Positions 1-10,776 of a stretch of 47,868 nt of DNA are shown one piece after another. The position numbers and the translations under genes were made by a program. Within the stretch, counting starts at the first letter, position 1, and each line of letters starts with the position of its first letter. This stretch comes from Xanthoparmelia taractica (taxonomy: Eukaryota > Ascomycota > Lecanoromycetes > Lecanorales > Parmeliaceae), in NCBI GenBank assembly GCA_033085395.1, contig JANQBS010000278.1, forward strand, positions 1-47,868. The letters run 5' to 3'. The notes below the pieces were generated by a model. That model did not search any database. It was given only the letters and a program-made list of their open reading frames with translations, and was not told the DNA's origin.

Positions 1-48
1 AGATAAATATATTAAGATAAATAAAAAAACGCTGAAATTCTAGTTTAG

Positions 49-60
49 CCCTAACCCTAA
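49..60. repeat. Two telomere-like CCCTAA units
   Basis: Two perfect tandem CCCTAA hexamers, the complement of the usual fungal telomere unit TTAGGG, lie close to the left edge. Two units are too few to call a telomere. They could be a short interstitial telomeric motif or chance. The flanking 400 bases show no intact gene. Confidence 0.4.
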
Positions 61-404
61 TGGTGCATATCCCAGGGAACACGTATATGCCTACAACAGT
101 ATTCAGCGCGATGGGGGCCAGCTTGGCATCAAAGTGAGAACGCTTGGATCAGACGCTTTTGACAACAACTGCAGGCGAGGTGCAGCAAGATGCTTAATCG
201 TAGGACAAACAGTTAACGCTGAACTGAACTCTTGCCAACTAGCACCATCACCTCTCAGTCTTCGATCGATTGCGGATTGTTTCATTTATCTGACTTGGTA
301 GCCGTCCCCATGATTCGCAATGCTCGGTTTACTTTTACCCGTTTGGATTCGTAGATTACTAGAAAGGGAGTTCAGAAGTACATGTTTGGGCTGATCGGCC
401 TCAG

Positions 405-1180
405 CTAAGTAACACACGGACTCTTTACGTACTGCAGCAGACATGACTTTTTGAGAGATTGCGAAGCTGGAGCATTACGTACGAGGATGGTCCGTCTAGA
501 GACGCGTTGCTGACGACTGTCTACGACATTGGCCTCTCCAGCTGCTATTGCAGCTGAGATCATCTGTTCATCAATCCTGAGTTCGCCCGTACCAAATTCT
601 TCCCAATGAGCAAGGTCAATCAGAGCCCTCATTACCTCGACGAGCATTAGACTATCAGAACTCGCCTGGTGAGCCTGCTCGTGAATGGTGGAATCCGGAT
701 AGAGAAAAGCATAGAAGTAAAGTAGCTCAGTTTCCTTCTTGAAAATCAGGGGAGGAGGGTCCTCCAGAAAGTGATAAGTAGAATACAGTTTGAAGGGGTG
801 TGTTGTTGCATGATCACCTTCGAGAAACTGTAGTGCATTCCACAATATAATTGTCTTTCTCATACCAGCGTCGCGCCGCAACAGATACCTGGACTTCGTC
901 TCATGTCTTTCCGAACGTCTCTTCTTCTTGACCATACACCTTCCTCACAATGGCCCAAGAGAAATTAACCACAGATACAGTACCAGAAATACCAGCCAGG
1001 AGTTTAGGAATTGACTTGTCGTACTTGGAGAGGGTGTCGATGACAACTTGTCCGTCCAGGCGCATTGCGAGTTCAATGGGAAATGTCTGAATTAGTGATT
1101 CGGCTTCTCGAAAACGTTCTAGTGAAACGACTTCGAACTCGATGTAGAAGTACCTGCCTCATTTATTTACGTATCCGATT
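405..1180 (-). pseudogene. Decayed DEDDh 3'-5' exonuclease-like gene
   Basis: Read on the minus strand from about 1170, the sequence gives a fragment with FYIEFEVVSL (resembling the exonuclease ExoI motif, with E in place of the first D), then IELAMRLDGQVVIDT, then GKT-stop-DEV. The stop at 901-903 is TGA where a TGG (Trp) codon would fit. In another frame, between 405 and 935, the region holds EQAHQASSDSLMLVEVMRAL, which resembles the HxAxxD ExoIII motif of DnaQ-like exonucleases. The pieces lie in different frames and are interrupted, so a single intact protein cannot be read; unseen introns could explain part of this. Fungal genomes carry many proteins combining zinc fingers with such exonuclease domains. 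The family call is an inference from short motifs. Confidence 0.4.
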
Positions 1181-1459
1181 TTGCGGACTGGACTGACGAC
1201 AGCAGAAGGGACCGGGAACAGGGACAGATATGCTGTGACTTCATTCGGGTTGCTTATAAGGACTTCCCTGGCCATGCCGTGGAGAACGCGAAGCTGGGAT
1301 CTTGCGGCCGCAAAGCTCCGCTGCAGCGAGGTCTTGTGACGTCTCTCGTAGGCAAGAATGATTCACCCTCCATTAATAGTAACCTCATCGGAAAAGGTCA
1401 CGCTAACGCAACAAAACACCTCTCCGCCTTTTCTTCAGGGCCCCTTGTAACAATTGCTT

Positions 1460-2810
1460 ATTCTTCTTGGCTCTGAACGCAAGACCGCTGCCCTTTCAAC
1501 CCTTTCATGCAGTCGGGGGCAGTGCTTGGATCCAATCGGCGGTTTGATGAAACATGGCAGCACAGCCTTCGACGGCGCATTGGAAAACGATATGAAGGCT
1601 CTGAGGATCGATATGATCGTTTAGAGATGACGAGGTGCGAAAAACTCAGTTGTACGGCCCTCATGGGTGCGCCGGTGGTTCTGCAGCCCCGAGTCCTGGC
1701 CGAGGTATGTACTGACATTTCTCTTGGCGTAGAGACACTAAAGTAGTGGAAGCGTTTGTGACAACAAGGGCAGATACGTTTCTTGCCATTAGATGTGTCC
1801 ATCTAGGCCAAACTTTGTCCCGAACGACTTGTTGCAGTCCTTTCTCCCGGCAATAAACCATCTCTCGACAACAATCATAGCCCTTGAAATAGTCATCAAG
1901 CTTGCGAAAGTCATCAACCTAAGCACGCAGACTGGATACTGACGATCGCTTCCGCATGGGCTTGCCCTTGGTGTGACGGCTCAAGTCAAAGAAAATCATC
2001 CCCGCATATCGTGCAACGCTAAAGCACGCTCCCCAAGATTCGAGGCGGCCTCCATAATGGGTTGACTTTGTAGCGCGGAATTGGTTGCATTTCACGGTCG
2101 AATCCGATGTGGTTGAATCGATGGTTGCTGTCTTGGATTGCTCTTATCGCATCCAGAGTTTTCCCAAATCACATGGAGAATTTCTTTTCGTGTTCGTCTT
2201 ATGCTCTGTCAGACATAAGATATTTGAAACGGAACCGGCATCTTGGCTCATTTTGAGGCAGCATGATGGCGGCCTCGATCGAGGCCAGTTTTTCAAGCCT
2301 CTTGGGATGCTGAAAAGAATTATAAACGACCTCTTCACCACCGAGTAGGTGACACCACTCTCTCCATCAATGATCTCGGATGAGGGAACAGAATTGCAAG
2401 TCGTGGCGTATCCTTCATTCGATGATCAGAGTGAATGGTTCATCTCAACGACACTGTGACGTCTGCTTTCGCACAATTGGTAAGTGGCAACAGAGAAAAC
2501 CAATGTCCAGCTATATATCTTCTGCTCCTGGGGAATCTCGAGCGGGGGATTTGAGTCGAGAACAGCCCGTAGCGAAAGGTAGTAAGCGGAGCTTTGGATC
2601 AACCAACCATTCTTGATCGTCGACTGCGCACGGATTCTTCTGGATACAGGGGAAGAAGCATCTACACGGGCTACCTCAGATTCGTCTATCAAGATCTTGT
2701 TCGCGACCGTGCTCGGTCCGCCAGTGGAGCAATCAGTGTGCGTGATTCTGTAGGTGTAGACTACTCGGAACTCCGCATTTTGCTGCTCGCTATTCCTATT
2801 CTCAGCTGAC
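1460..2810 (-). pseudogene. Unidentified decayed coding remnant with a Cys-rich segment
   Basis: Several stretches on the minus strand read like protein but are broken by stops and frame changes. From about 2810 to 2430 a long open stretch contains VSRRIRAQSTIKNGWLIQS. From about 2340 a stretch reads AAIMLPQNEPRCRFRFKYLM and then meets stops at 2199-2201 and 2169-2171. From about 2090 to 1660 a third stretch contains RLESWGACFSVARYAGM and DDFRKLDDYFKGYDCC, with a stop at 1919-1921. A short segment near 1790 contains ICPCCHKRF, a possible zinc-binding knuckle. I do not recognise the family. It may belong with the exonuclease-like remnant downstream, as one decayed gene of about 2.4 kb, or be an old transposon. 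The TGA and TAG stops are the kind produced by C-to-T RIP changes. Confidence 0.3.
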
Positions 2811-3608
2811 TGTGTTTGACAAGGGAGCTAATCCAAGCAATTATTGGGTCAACCATTGATCTGATCAATTAAAGAACTTGATTACATCCACATTAAATCC
2901 CTTTTCAAAAGCACATCTTTGCCAATCCACTTCTTTATAACTCATACTGAACAACCACTACCCCAACAAAAACCTACCTCGTCAATGCCCCCACACCAGC
3001 GCCAGCGCCAGCGTTGTCTACCCATTTCAACAACTGCTGGCGCGGTTTCGCAAATATGAATGAGTCTCGTCGGGTCCAGGAGCGAGCTGGTGCAGTGTTG
3101 ATGGTTAGTTGAGGTAGTTGGTTTGGGTTTTCGATGCCGGATTGCAACGACTGCTGGATTTGAAGATGGAAAGTGCAGTGGTTGTTAGATATTGAGAACG
3201 AACTGTCAAAGTATGAATGGAGCTGATAGTGAAGTGAAGTAAATTTAAGGAGTTATCGCTCTGATTGAGACGCTGGAGCCCTACCTCCATCTCACCCTAC
3301 CCTACCATCTTCCAAACTCAATTCGTGTTCCTGAAATATCAAACTGCCAAAGTGCCAACTACCAAACTGCCAAACTGCCAGACCATCAAACAGCTTGACA
3401 CTGAAAATCCAACAGTTGATGAAGCACGTTGCTAACCCCGCGTTCCGTCCCGTTCAGTCTCCTCTCTTCTCTCCTCTTCTCCGTGCGTACCTACCTACGT
3501 GACTGTTTCTCTAAGGGATTTCTCTACAACTGGGGCTTTATTACAGCGCGCTGGTATTTCTCACTTGCACTTACACGTACACGTTATACGTACACGTTAC
3601 ACTTACTC

Positions 3609-3633
3609 TACCCTACCCTACCCTACCCTACCC
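3609..3633. repeat. (TACCC)5 pentanucleotide array
   Basis: Five perfect TACCC units, directly readable. The unit resembles but is not the telomere repeat. Confidence 0.9.
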
Positions 3634-3742
3634 CACCAAGCTGCTGGCGGCAGCAGTCAGCAGTCAGCAGTCAGCAGCTTACTTTAAACCCCACATGGTA
3701 TTCTCGTGCGGGTGGGAGCAGATGCATGTAGTGCATGTAGTT

Positions 3743-3797
3743 GTATCGTATCGTAGCGTATCGTGTCGTAGCGTATCGTATCGTATCATGACGTATC
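3743..3797. repeat. Degenerate GTATC/GTAGC array
   Basis: About eleven pentamers, mostly GTATC with GTAGC and GTGTC variants, in one orientation. Confidence 0.85.
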
Positions 3798-4052
3798 TCG
3801 TTAACCAAAGTGAACTATAAAAATAAGAAGAGAGAGAGAGAGTGGACGAAAACGCAATACCTACCTACCTACGCCACCGATTATATAAAGCTGCATAAGT
3901 AATAAAACAATCGATACATACACAAATCAATCAATCGACTAATTTACATAGACTAACAACAACACCAGCTCAAATTACCGGCTCAATCGATGAAAAGGAC
4001 GAAAAGGAAACGATTGATTAATTAATTTAATTAATTAATTACCCACTAAAAG

Positions 4053-4054
4053 AA

Positions 4055-4101
<47 letters not shown>

Positions 4102-4132
4102 ATAGATAGATAGATGGATGGATGGATGGATA
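4053..4132. repeat. Compound (AAAT)n-(GATA)n-(GGAT)n microsatellite
   Basis: About twelve AAAT units are followed by three GATA and then four GGAT tetramers, showing stepwise tetramer conversion. This is the same AAAT motif that fills the right edge of the window. Confidence 0.9.
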
Positions 4133-4929
4133 AAGTAAGTGATAGCCAGACTGGACTAGCGTGTACTCATTCATTCTATCCTCCTCTTCTGGAGAGAGAC
4201 TGGAGATACGTCTACATTCCCTGTGCCTATTGTCAGATGAAAGGCAACAGTTTGTGAAGTTATCAGATTGGGGAATTATCGGATTGGGAGTGGCGGGTCG
4301 GGGGTACGGCACGGTGTCTGTGTCTGTAGAGGACCTTATGCGCGGGGCGTTTATCTAGAAAGTAAAAGGGAGAAGGGAGAAGGGAGAAGGGAGGAGGGAG
4401 AAGGGGAAGGGGGAGGTTAGAAAGAACAGCAAAGCGTACTCACCTCACCAGCCTAAGAACAGTAAGTAGTACGTCGGTCGATCCCATCAGAGAGAGAGAG
4501 AGAGAGATTTATTTATTGCGCATGTAATTCTAGAAAGATAGACCGCCGTGTGCATGATCATTCATTCTTTGAAAGAAGTGAGGAAGGATCAGCCAGCTGA
4601 TGATGATGATATAGAGGACTATCTTATCACGCACGTCTAAGGAATCACGCCAACTCAACTCAACTCCCCCATGTGTATCTATCCGAGACAAGCTGATGAT
4701 GAAATAAAAGGAGAGAAAAAAAAAAAAAAGATAAGAAAGAAAATAACAAATGAGGGGAGATAGAAGCAGTGTGCAACACGAAAGGTATCTCCCCAGACGC
4801 CCCAACCGCAGTGTTCCCCACTTTCCGAGATAACGAAACCCCGCCCATATGCTTTGTGTATGTATCTCACTCCCCTCCCGTGGTATCATTACTGTGCGTG
4901 TCAGCCATTGTATTCCAGACCATGCCCTG

Positions 4930-6405
4930 TCACGTGTTCCCGACGGCGGTGCTCGCGGTATCGTTGACTTTCCCAATGCGAGGTTCCACCATTCCGTTGA
5001 CAATCGCACCATTCAGACTCAAGCACTCGTCGTGGTGGGCTGTGTCTCCGTTGATATCATGTCCGTTGACGCCGTTCGTCTGCTTCTGGCTCCCCGAAAA
5101 ATACCCATCCACCAACCCTTGATTGACAGCCGTCAGCGCTTGCCTACCCTCCAGCACCGCCTCCACGTTCTGCATCGCCAGCCTCTCGAAACCCATCGCC
5201 GTCTCTATGCTCCCGCCGCCTGTGTGCGATGTTAGTGTGACGTTGGGCATCGCACTGAGTCGCTCGCTGACTCGTGGTTCGTGTGCATGCACATCGAGTC
5301 CTGCCGCGCTAATGCGTCTGTTATCTAAAGCGTCGGCGAGGGCGTCTTCGTCGATGCAGATGCCGCGGGCTATGTTGACGACGCGGGCGCCGGTCGGAAG
5401 GAAAGATAGAGTGTGTGCGTCGAGGATTGGTCGGCCGGTATACGGTGTGGCTATCATGACGCAGTCGCACAGGGTGAGCATCTCTTCCATTGACGGGTAA
5501 AAGGTGGCATCTGCTTCTCGTTCCATCTCCGGCTTCTTCTGGACGACGTCATAGTAGATAATCTTCATGCCGAGTGCCGCCCGCACTTTTTTCGCAATGG
5601 CATACCCGATGTTACCCAACCCGATGATCCCGAGGGTGTGGCCTCGCGGGTTGTGGGACGCAAAGGGGATCTGCTGGTGGGCTCTAGTCCATTCGGCGGG
5701 ATCATTCGAACGCGCGGCGAGTGAGGACCAGGTCATGTGGCGGAAAACGGAGATTATATGGTACAGAGCCATGTCGGCGACGGATTCGGTGGATGCATGT
5801 GCGCCATTGCAGTAGAGGATGCCTGAACCCATAGTGAAGACGTATCAGCAAAATCCCGCTCGCAACGTACAGAATGGAATATGTATGTTTCGGGGATCGT
5901 CGGCTCCGGAAGCGTTCTCCTGGCGGCAAGCCTTGCGATGACTTGCATGGACGATCATGCAGTCGGAGATCGCGCAGCTGTCAGCACGCTGCACGAATGA
6001 AATGCGCACCCACGTACCGAAATCCGCCAACACCCCCGTATCGACCCAGTCAAACCCCGCCCCCGCGCTCGCCATCACGCGCATGCTCGCCGGCAGCAAC
6101 TCAATCAATTCTTTGTCCCACCGCCCCATCTCTCCGCCGGTGTTCCAGAAGGGCCGCATTATGGCAGAGAAGTCTGCCCATGTCCGGTCTTGCAGATGCT
6201 TTTTGAAAGCGGAGCGCTGAAGGGAGGAAGGAGCGGGGTTGATGATTGTGTATTTGGAGGAGAGCTGGGCGTACAGGGCGTGGTTGTAGAGGATGGGATC
6301 GCCGAGATGGAGGATGGTGGGTTTAGCGATGATGCCATTGGACTGGTCGTTGTTGAGGGTATCGGTGGATTTGATGTCGGAGGGGCCGTCAGCGGTGGAG
6401 CCCAT
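4930..6405 (-). CDS. D-isomer-specific 2-hydroxyacid dehydrogenase
   Basis: An NAD(P)-dependent cytosolic oxidoreductase that would interconvert a 2-oxoacid and a D-2-hydroxyacid; the substrate cannot be read from sequence (glyoxylate, hydroxypyruvate or branched-chain oxoacids are typical). Two exons, complement(4930..5822, 6018..6405), join across a 195-bp GTACGT...CAG intron to give ADFG-ILYCNGAHASTES, the conserved hinge, for a 426-aa protein. Residues about 197-202 are the GLGNIG Rossmann motif. The catalytic Arg (NIARG, about 282), Glu (HEP, about 311) and His (TSHTGG, about 329) are all present. About 70 C-terminal residues beyond the core are Asn/Gly-rich and probably disordered, an extension over the usual 320-350 aa. 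The start is the only ATG that leads into the substrate-binding domain. Confidence 0.9.
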
Positions 6406-7284
6406 GTTTGGTAAAAGATGGAGGGAGGTGGGTTATTGAAGCGAGGATGAGAGTAGAGAAGTCAAGGAAAAGCCGCCGATTGTCAGCTCTTATATACCCT
6501 TGCACTCCCAACTCTTTTGCCTCCCCCCTTTGACTCTTATCCACACTGCGCACCTGTTAGGTCTTGGTTTCCTTGTTGTGGTTGAAGGAGGATTTTACTC
6601 AATGGGTTGGTCGTGAATGGACGGCAAACTGGATCCGTCCGTTCCCTTCGAGACCGAAACCAATAACCAAATCAAGACTAAGCCCCCCCAAGCTTCTGAA
6701 TCGACAGCCGACGGAGTGCCACAGGAATTTCTTTCCCCGGATTTCAGTCTGCAGGAAGCAGGCGAGATATGAGGTCGTGCATCATCTCCATCTTGTCTCA
6801 GGTATCAATAATCCAACGATCGACGATAAACAACAGGCATCATGGACGAATAGCGGCGCTTCAACCATGTTTTGTAGCGCACCGCCTCTTCCTCTCCCCG
6901 CCCCCCTGATCCCTGATCTCTTTACGCTTGAGCTTTTTTCTTTTTGTATTCCTAGTTCTCCTAGTTCCGTCGACGGAGAAGGAGAAAAAGAGCCACAGCC
7001 GCCACAGCCGGGGCTTGGGGGGGGGGGGGGTTGAGGGGGGAGGGTGTTTGTGAAAGGGGAGGGGTTTATTTTCTTTCGAAAACTGGTAGCATCACGCGGA
7101 TTGTCCTTTTCCCCTGGAAGAGTGGAGTTTTCTGATTCAAGAGTAGTAAAGGCTAGATATGCCTAAGTAATTGATAATTGATGGTAAAATAATACTTCTC
7201 ACCTAATGAAAAGTCTCCGCATGATGGGATGAGGTCCGAGCACCCCAAGACCACACAGGCTGAGCCTAACAATAATAATACTAA

Positions 7285-7328
<44 letters not shown>

Positions 7329-8107
7329 CACTAATTATTTATTTAAATCCATTAAAAATAATTAATGTTTGCCTAATGCGCCTGCATCGAAAGATCGTCC
7401 TCGCTAAAGGATTAAGGGACTAAGGGAAGGGACTAAAGAAGGGGGGGCTTTCCCAGGGCTGTCCAAGGGATTGTCCACTCATTTTCTAGGGATAGTCCAG
7501 GGCACACCTTTCAGGCCTCTTATCCCTTCTTCCTCTTTCTCCCTTTGGGCCTTCACGGGCACTATCTTTAGCCCTGAGCGGTGGTGGCTGCATCTGCCCG
7601 TACTGTTTTGGGTATCCCCAAATCGCCCTTTCGTACCTTGCCCATATCTTCTGGAAACAGAGCCTGCATAAGCTTCGTATGGGATTTGCCAGACATTTGC
7701 CAGCCTGAAAACCCAACCCCGATCATAGCCGGCGGGGCAAAAATAAAAAAAAAATAAAAAATAAAAAATGAAAGAAAGAAAAACAGGCACCAAAATCCAA
7801 TTCAAGGATCTACTACTCTCAACTGACTCGTCTCACTCGTCTGACTCAAAATCAACAAAAGATACTCCCTGTCATGCTTGGACAGGATCCATTTCCTTGC
7901 TACATATTTTCCTTTCAACGAACCAATCGGTCAACTAGCTGGTATCTCGTAATGCAAGTCCCCAAAGGAAACTGCAGTAAATCAAAGGGCATTATTTTTC
8001 TCCTCACTCTCCTTCCCCTTCAACTACTACTACCCATTCATTGCCAGACCGCCATTTGACTTTATCGAAATTCCTTCATGCGATCCTATCTTCTTTGCTT
8101 TGGCCCT
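6406..8107. other. Intergenic: dehydrogenase promoter and Ish1-gene 3' flank
   Basis: The first few hundred bases are upstream of the dehydrogenase ATG and hold pyrimidine-rich segments. A poly-G run lies near 7017-7030, a trinucleotide AAT array near 7270-7326, and an A-rich stretch near 7741-7780. The open frame at 6564-7034 has no family character and ends in the poly-G tract. No gene supported. Confidence 0.6.
7270..7326. repeat. (AAT)n trinucleotide array
   Basis: A nearly perfect AAT array, about 14 units in its uninterrupted right part, preceded by three further units. Confidence 0.9.
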
Positions 8108-10125
8108 CTACAGTTCCTCCTTAACCTTGTCCGAGGCCTTCTGACCCACTTCACCGGCGCGATTAGTGGCGCTGGTTCCCGCTTCCTTCACGTGGTCAGC
8201 TCCTCTTTGACCGTGGTATTCAGCCTCCTTGCGGCCACTAGCAGCTCCAATCTTGAGCTGCTCAAGAACCCATTGAGCCCCATTTTGCAGGCTGGCGAAT
8301 ATGCCGGCTCCGGGTGTGTTAGTGCCGTGGCGGAAGTACTGAGCATTGCGACGGGCCATGGCCCTAAGTTCATTCGTAGTGCTACCTTGATAGTTCTTGA
8401 TACCGTATGAATCGAGATATGACTTGAGCTCAGAGTCGGACCAAGTATCGAACGTGTTGTCTTTCACGGCATCGGTAGATGCTGCGAGGTACGAAGTGAC
8501 CGAGGCGTAGTTGCTTCCTCCTGATTTCGAGGCGCTCGAATAGCTGTCCTGGGCTTGCTTGAGAAGATCATCACGAGTTGCTCCAGCCTTGTTCGCAGCC
8601 TTCTGCGCAGCCTTGTCGTTTGAGGAAGACAGGTACTTCCTAATTAAAAAGGATCAGCATGTCTCACATAAGATATATCCGCGCCAAGGCATTTACTTCA
8701 AGTTATCGACTGTCCAAGTGTCGAAGGTCCAAGCAGACCAGCCAGTTGACGCCTTGTGCTTGTTGAGGCGAACTTGCTTGATAAGCTCGTCTTTCTTACC
8801 GCCTTGAGGGACCGGCACGCCGCGGGCATCAAGGAATGCTTTGAGACGGCTGTCACTCCAAGTACCGATGGCTTGATTGAAAGCGTCCTCCCCTTTGAGT
8901 TGGGCATCATCAGTGGCTCGAGCAAATTGATTGTTGGCTTTTGTCGTTGCAGCCCCAAATGCGCTCGAGACTGAGGAAGCTACGTTATCACCAGTCAGGG
9001 CGCTACGATGCTTGCGTGCGAGCGCTAAGAGCTCGTTTCGCTTGGATCCTTGTGGCACTTTGATACCGTTCTTATCAGCCCATTCCTTGATTTGAGAGTC
9101 GCTCCATGAATCAAGAAGAGCGTCACTCAGACTCTCTTTGGCTGCTTGGGCAGACTTCGAGGCGGAAGCAGCGGTATCCTTGAGATTGTTACTAGCGAGG
9201 CGTGAGTTGCGGCGGACTGAAGCAATGAGCTTGTCACGAGTGCTTGGCTGAGGTACGGGCACTCCACGCTCATCGAGGAATTCCTTCAGATCAGATTCGG
9301 ACCACGTCTCATACAGCCAGTCACCGGGATAGTGGAATGACTGCCCGAGCTTCTTGGCGACTGACTCATAGTTCGAACGAGCTGCTGCGATCATGGTGTC
9401 GCGCTTGCGGGGTTGAGGGGCTGGGATGTTGTTCTTGTCAAGGAAAGATTTCAGCTGAGAGTCGGTCCAACTGCGTACTGGATGTCAGTGATTCATCTTG
9501 GTATTCAGGAGTTGAGGAGTACCTATCAAAAATCCAGTCCTTGACAGAGTGATAAGAATCCGTTGCGGTATCTGAACTGTCTGTCCAGTAGCTCTTGACA
9601 GAGTTAACCAAGCTGTTCTTGTTGGTGTCGGCGGCTTTCTTGGTATCGGCTCCCTTGGACTTGAGGTAAGACTGAAGCTGGGGGGTGTCCCAATCCTTGT
9701 ACGGAGTAGCAACTTTATCATTCCAATTCGTCTTTACAAGATTTTCAAGATCTTTGCGATCTGCCGGTGTAGGGTAAGGGATGTTGTTGTCTGACAGCCA
9801 ACGCTCCAGCTCGGATTCGTGCCATTTGTTGTAAGCTAAACAACTGAGTCAGTCTAGGTCATGAAAAGATACGGCATGCATGCGCGGCGAGATGTGTGTT
9901 GATGGATTGGAGATGGATGATGCTGAAGCTCCTTGTGACGTAGCTGGTCACTGTAGAGCACTCCAGAGTCGGTATTTGGTCAGGGAGAGACCAAACTCAA
10001 GAAGCAAGACAGTAGAAGTGGATTGAATACTGACCTGCCTTGCCAGCTCCACCAAACCAGCTGCTTGCAACGGTTGACTCAGTCGCCAAGGCGAAGAGCA
10101 AGACGGATGAAAGTGAGATCTTCAT
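8108..10125 (-). CDS. msc1: Ish1/Msc1-type stress protein with eight Ish1 repeats
   Basis: A secretory-pathway or nuclear-envelope protein of the fission yeast Ish1 and budding yeast Msc1 family, known for stress response and meiotic recombination phenotypes; the molecular function is unclear. Exons complement(8108..8639, 8697..9470, 9523..9835, 10035..10125) give 569 aa. The N-terminus MKISLSSVLLFALATESTVA is a good signal peptide, which fixes the start. About eight helical Ish1 repeats follow, each with a W-s-(D/E)-s-(D/E/Q)-L-K-x-(F/Y/W)-L-D core and a later basic R-(D/N)-(K/E)-L motif; examples are TWSESDLKEFLDERGVPVPQ and SWSDSQIKEWADKNGIKVPQ. Introns are 57, 52 and 199 bp. The C-terminal 80 residues are Lys/Glu/Ala-rich, resembling a LEA-like helix. 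The exon joins preserve frame and complete repeats, so the model is well supported. Confidence 0.88.
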
Positions 10126-10776
10126 CTTGTATACGTGTCACTCAACTGTTGAGATCTATCAAATGACGCGTCAGAAGAAAGAAGAGAGAGAAGGTGGTAG
10201 GTCAGCAGTAAATGAATGACTTACTGAAGGTGGTTGATGAGGAGGAGGAGATGAAGTTGATGGTCGTGGTATGAGAAAATCCTAAACACGAAACGGGGGA
10301 AAGCTGTTTAGCGCCAAGGAGCCTTGGAAAGGTGACGTAGCAAGCCAGCCATGAAAATGAAATGACAGCACCAGCTCCTATTTCTTTTCATTTCACGCGT
10401 TTATCATTCAGTCTTTGCGCGTTTGGAGCTTCTGCTATAACATTACTATCATTCATGCTCCCTCTACGAGAGCTGGGTTCTATTGGAGATAGCTCTTCTT
10501 ACTTTAGTATTGTAGCTCGGGTAAAGTATCAGAAACGTGGGGGAGCGCTTGGCACCAATGGGGTGATGGCTGTAGAAGTATACGTATGGCTGAATGACAT
10601 TGCTATCATGAACGATTGATACTTGGATCTCATTACTTTTCAATCTGGACATGTACCAGCAGCACAACAGCAGGAGCAGTACGAAAATTCTTCTTCGTCA
10701 TCCCTTGATATACCTACTATCCTACACTTCCACCTCGCCTGCATGTCCGTAGTCCTTGAGCTCAAATTATCTCCCA
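10126..10776 (-). promoter_or_regulatory. Upstream region of the Ish1-repeat gene with a probable 5'UTR intron
   Basis: This 651-bp interval is upstream of the Ish1-repeat gene and downstream of the 176-aa gene. On the minus strand a strong donor GTAAGT at 10224, a CTGAC branch-like motif and an acceptor TAG at 10156 outline a 69-bp intron in the leader. A palindrome TGACGCGTCA lies inside it at 10164-10173. The regulatory role is inferred. Confidence 0.4.

Larger units (their letters stand above)
2811..4929. other. Intergenic, microsatellite-rich, no gene seen
   Basis: This 2.1-kb stretch lies between the decayed left edge and the 3' end of the dehydrogenase gene. Open frames here are low complexity. 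It holds a (TACCC)5 array at 3609-3633, a CAGTCAG array around 3652-3680, a degenerate GTATC array at 3743-3797, an AAAT/GATA/GGAT compound array at 4053-4132, GGGAGAA repeats near 4370-4412 and a GA run near 4491-4507. I see no RNA gene. Confidence 0.6.

Noticed and set aside
6564..7034. 156-codon open frame, plus strand
   Set aside because: No domain character, the C-terminus is encoded by a poly-G tract, and it lies in the promoter of the dehydrogenase gene.
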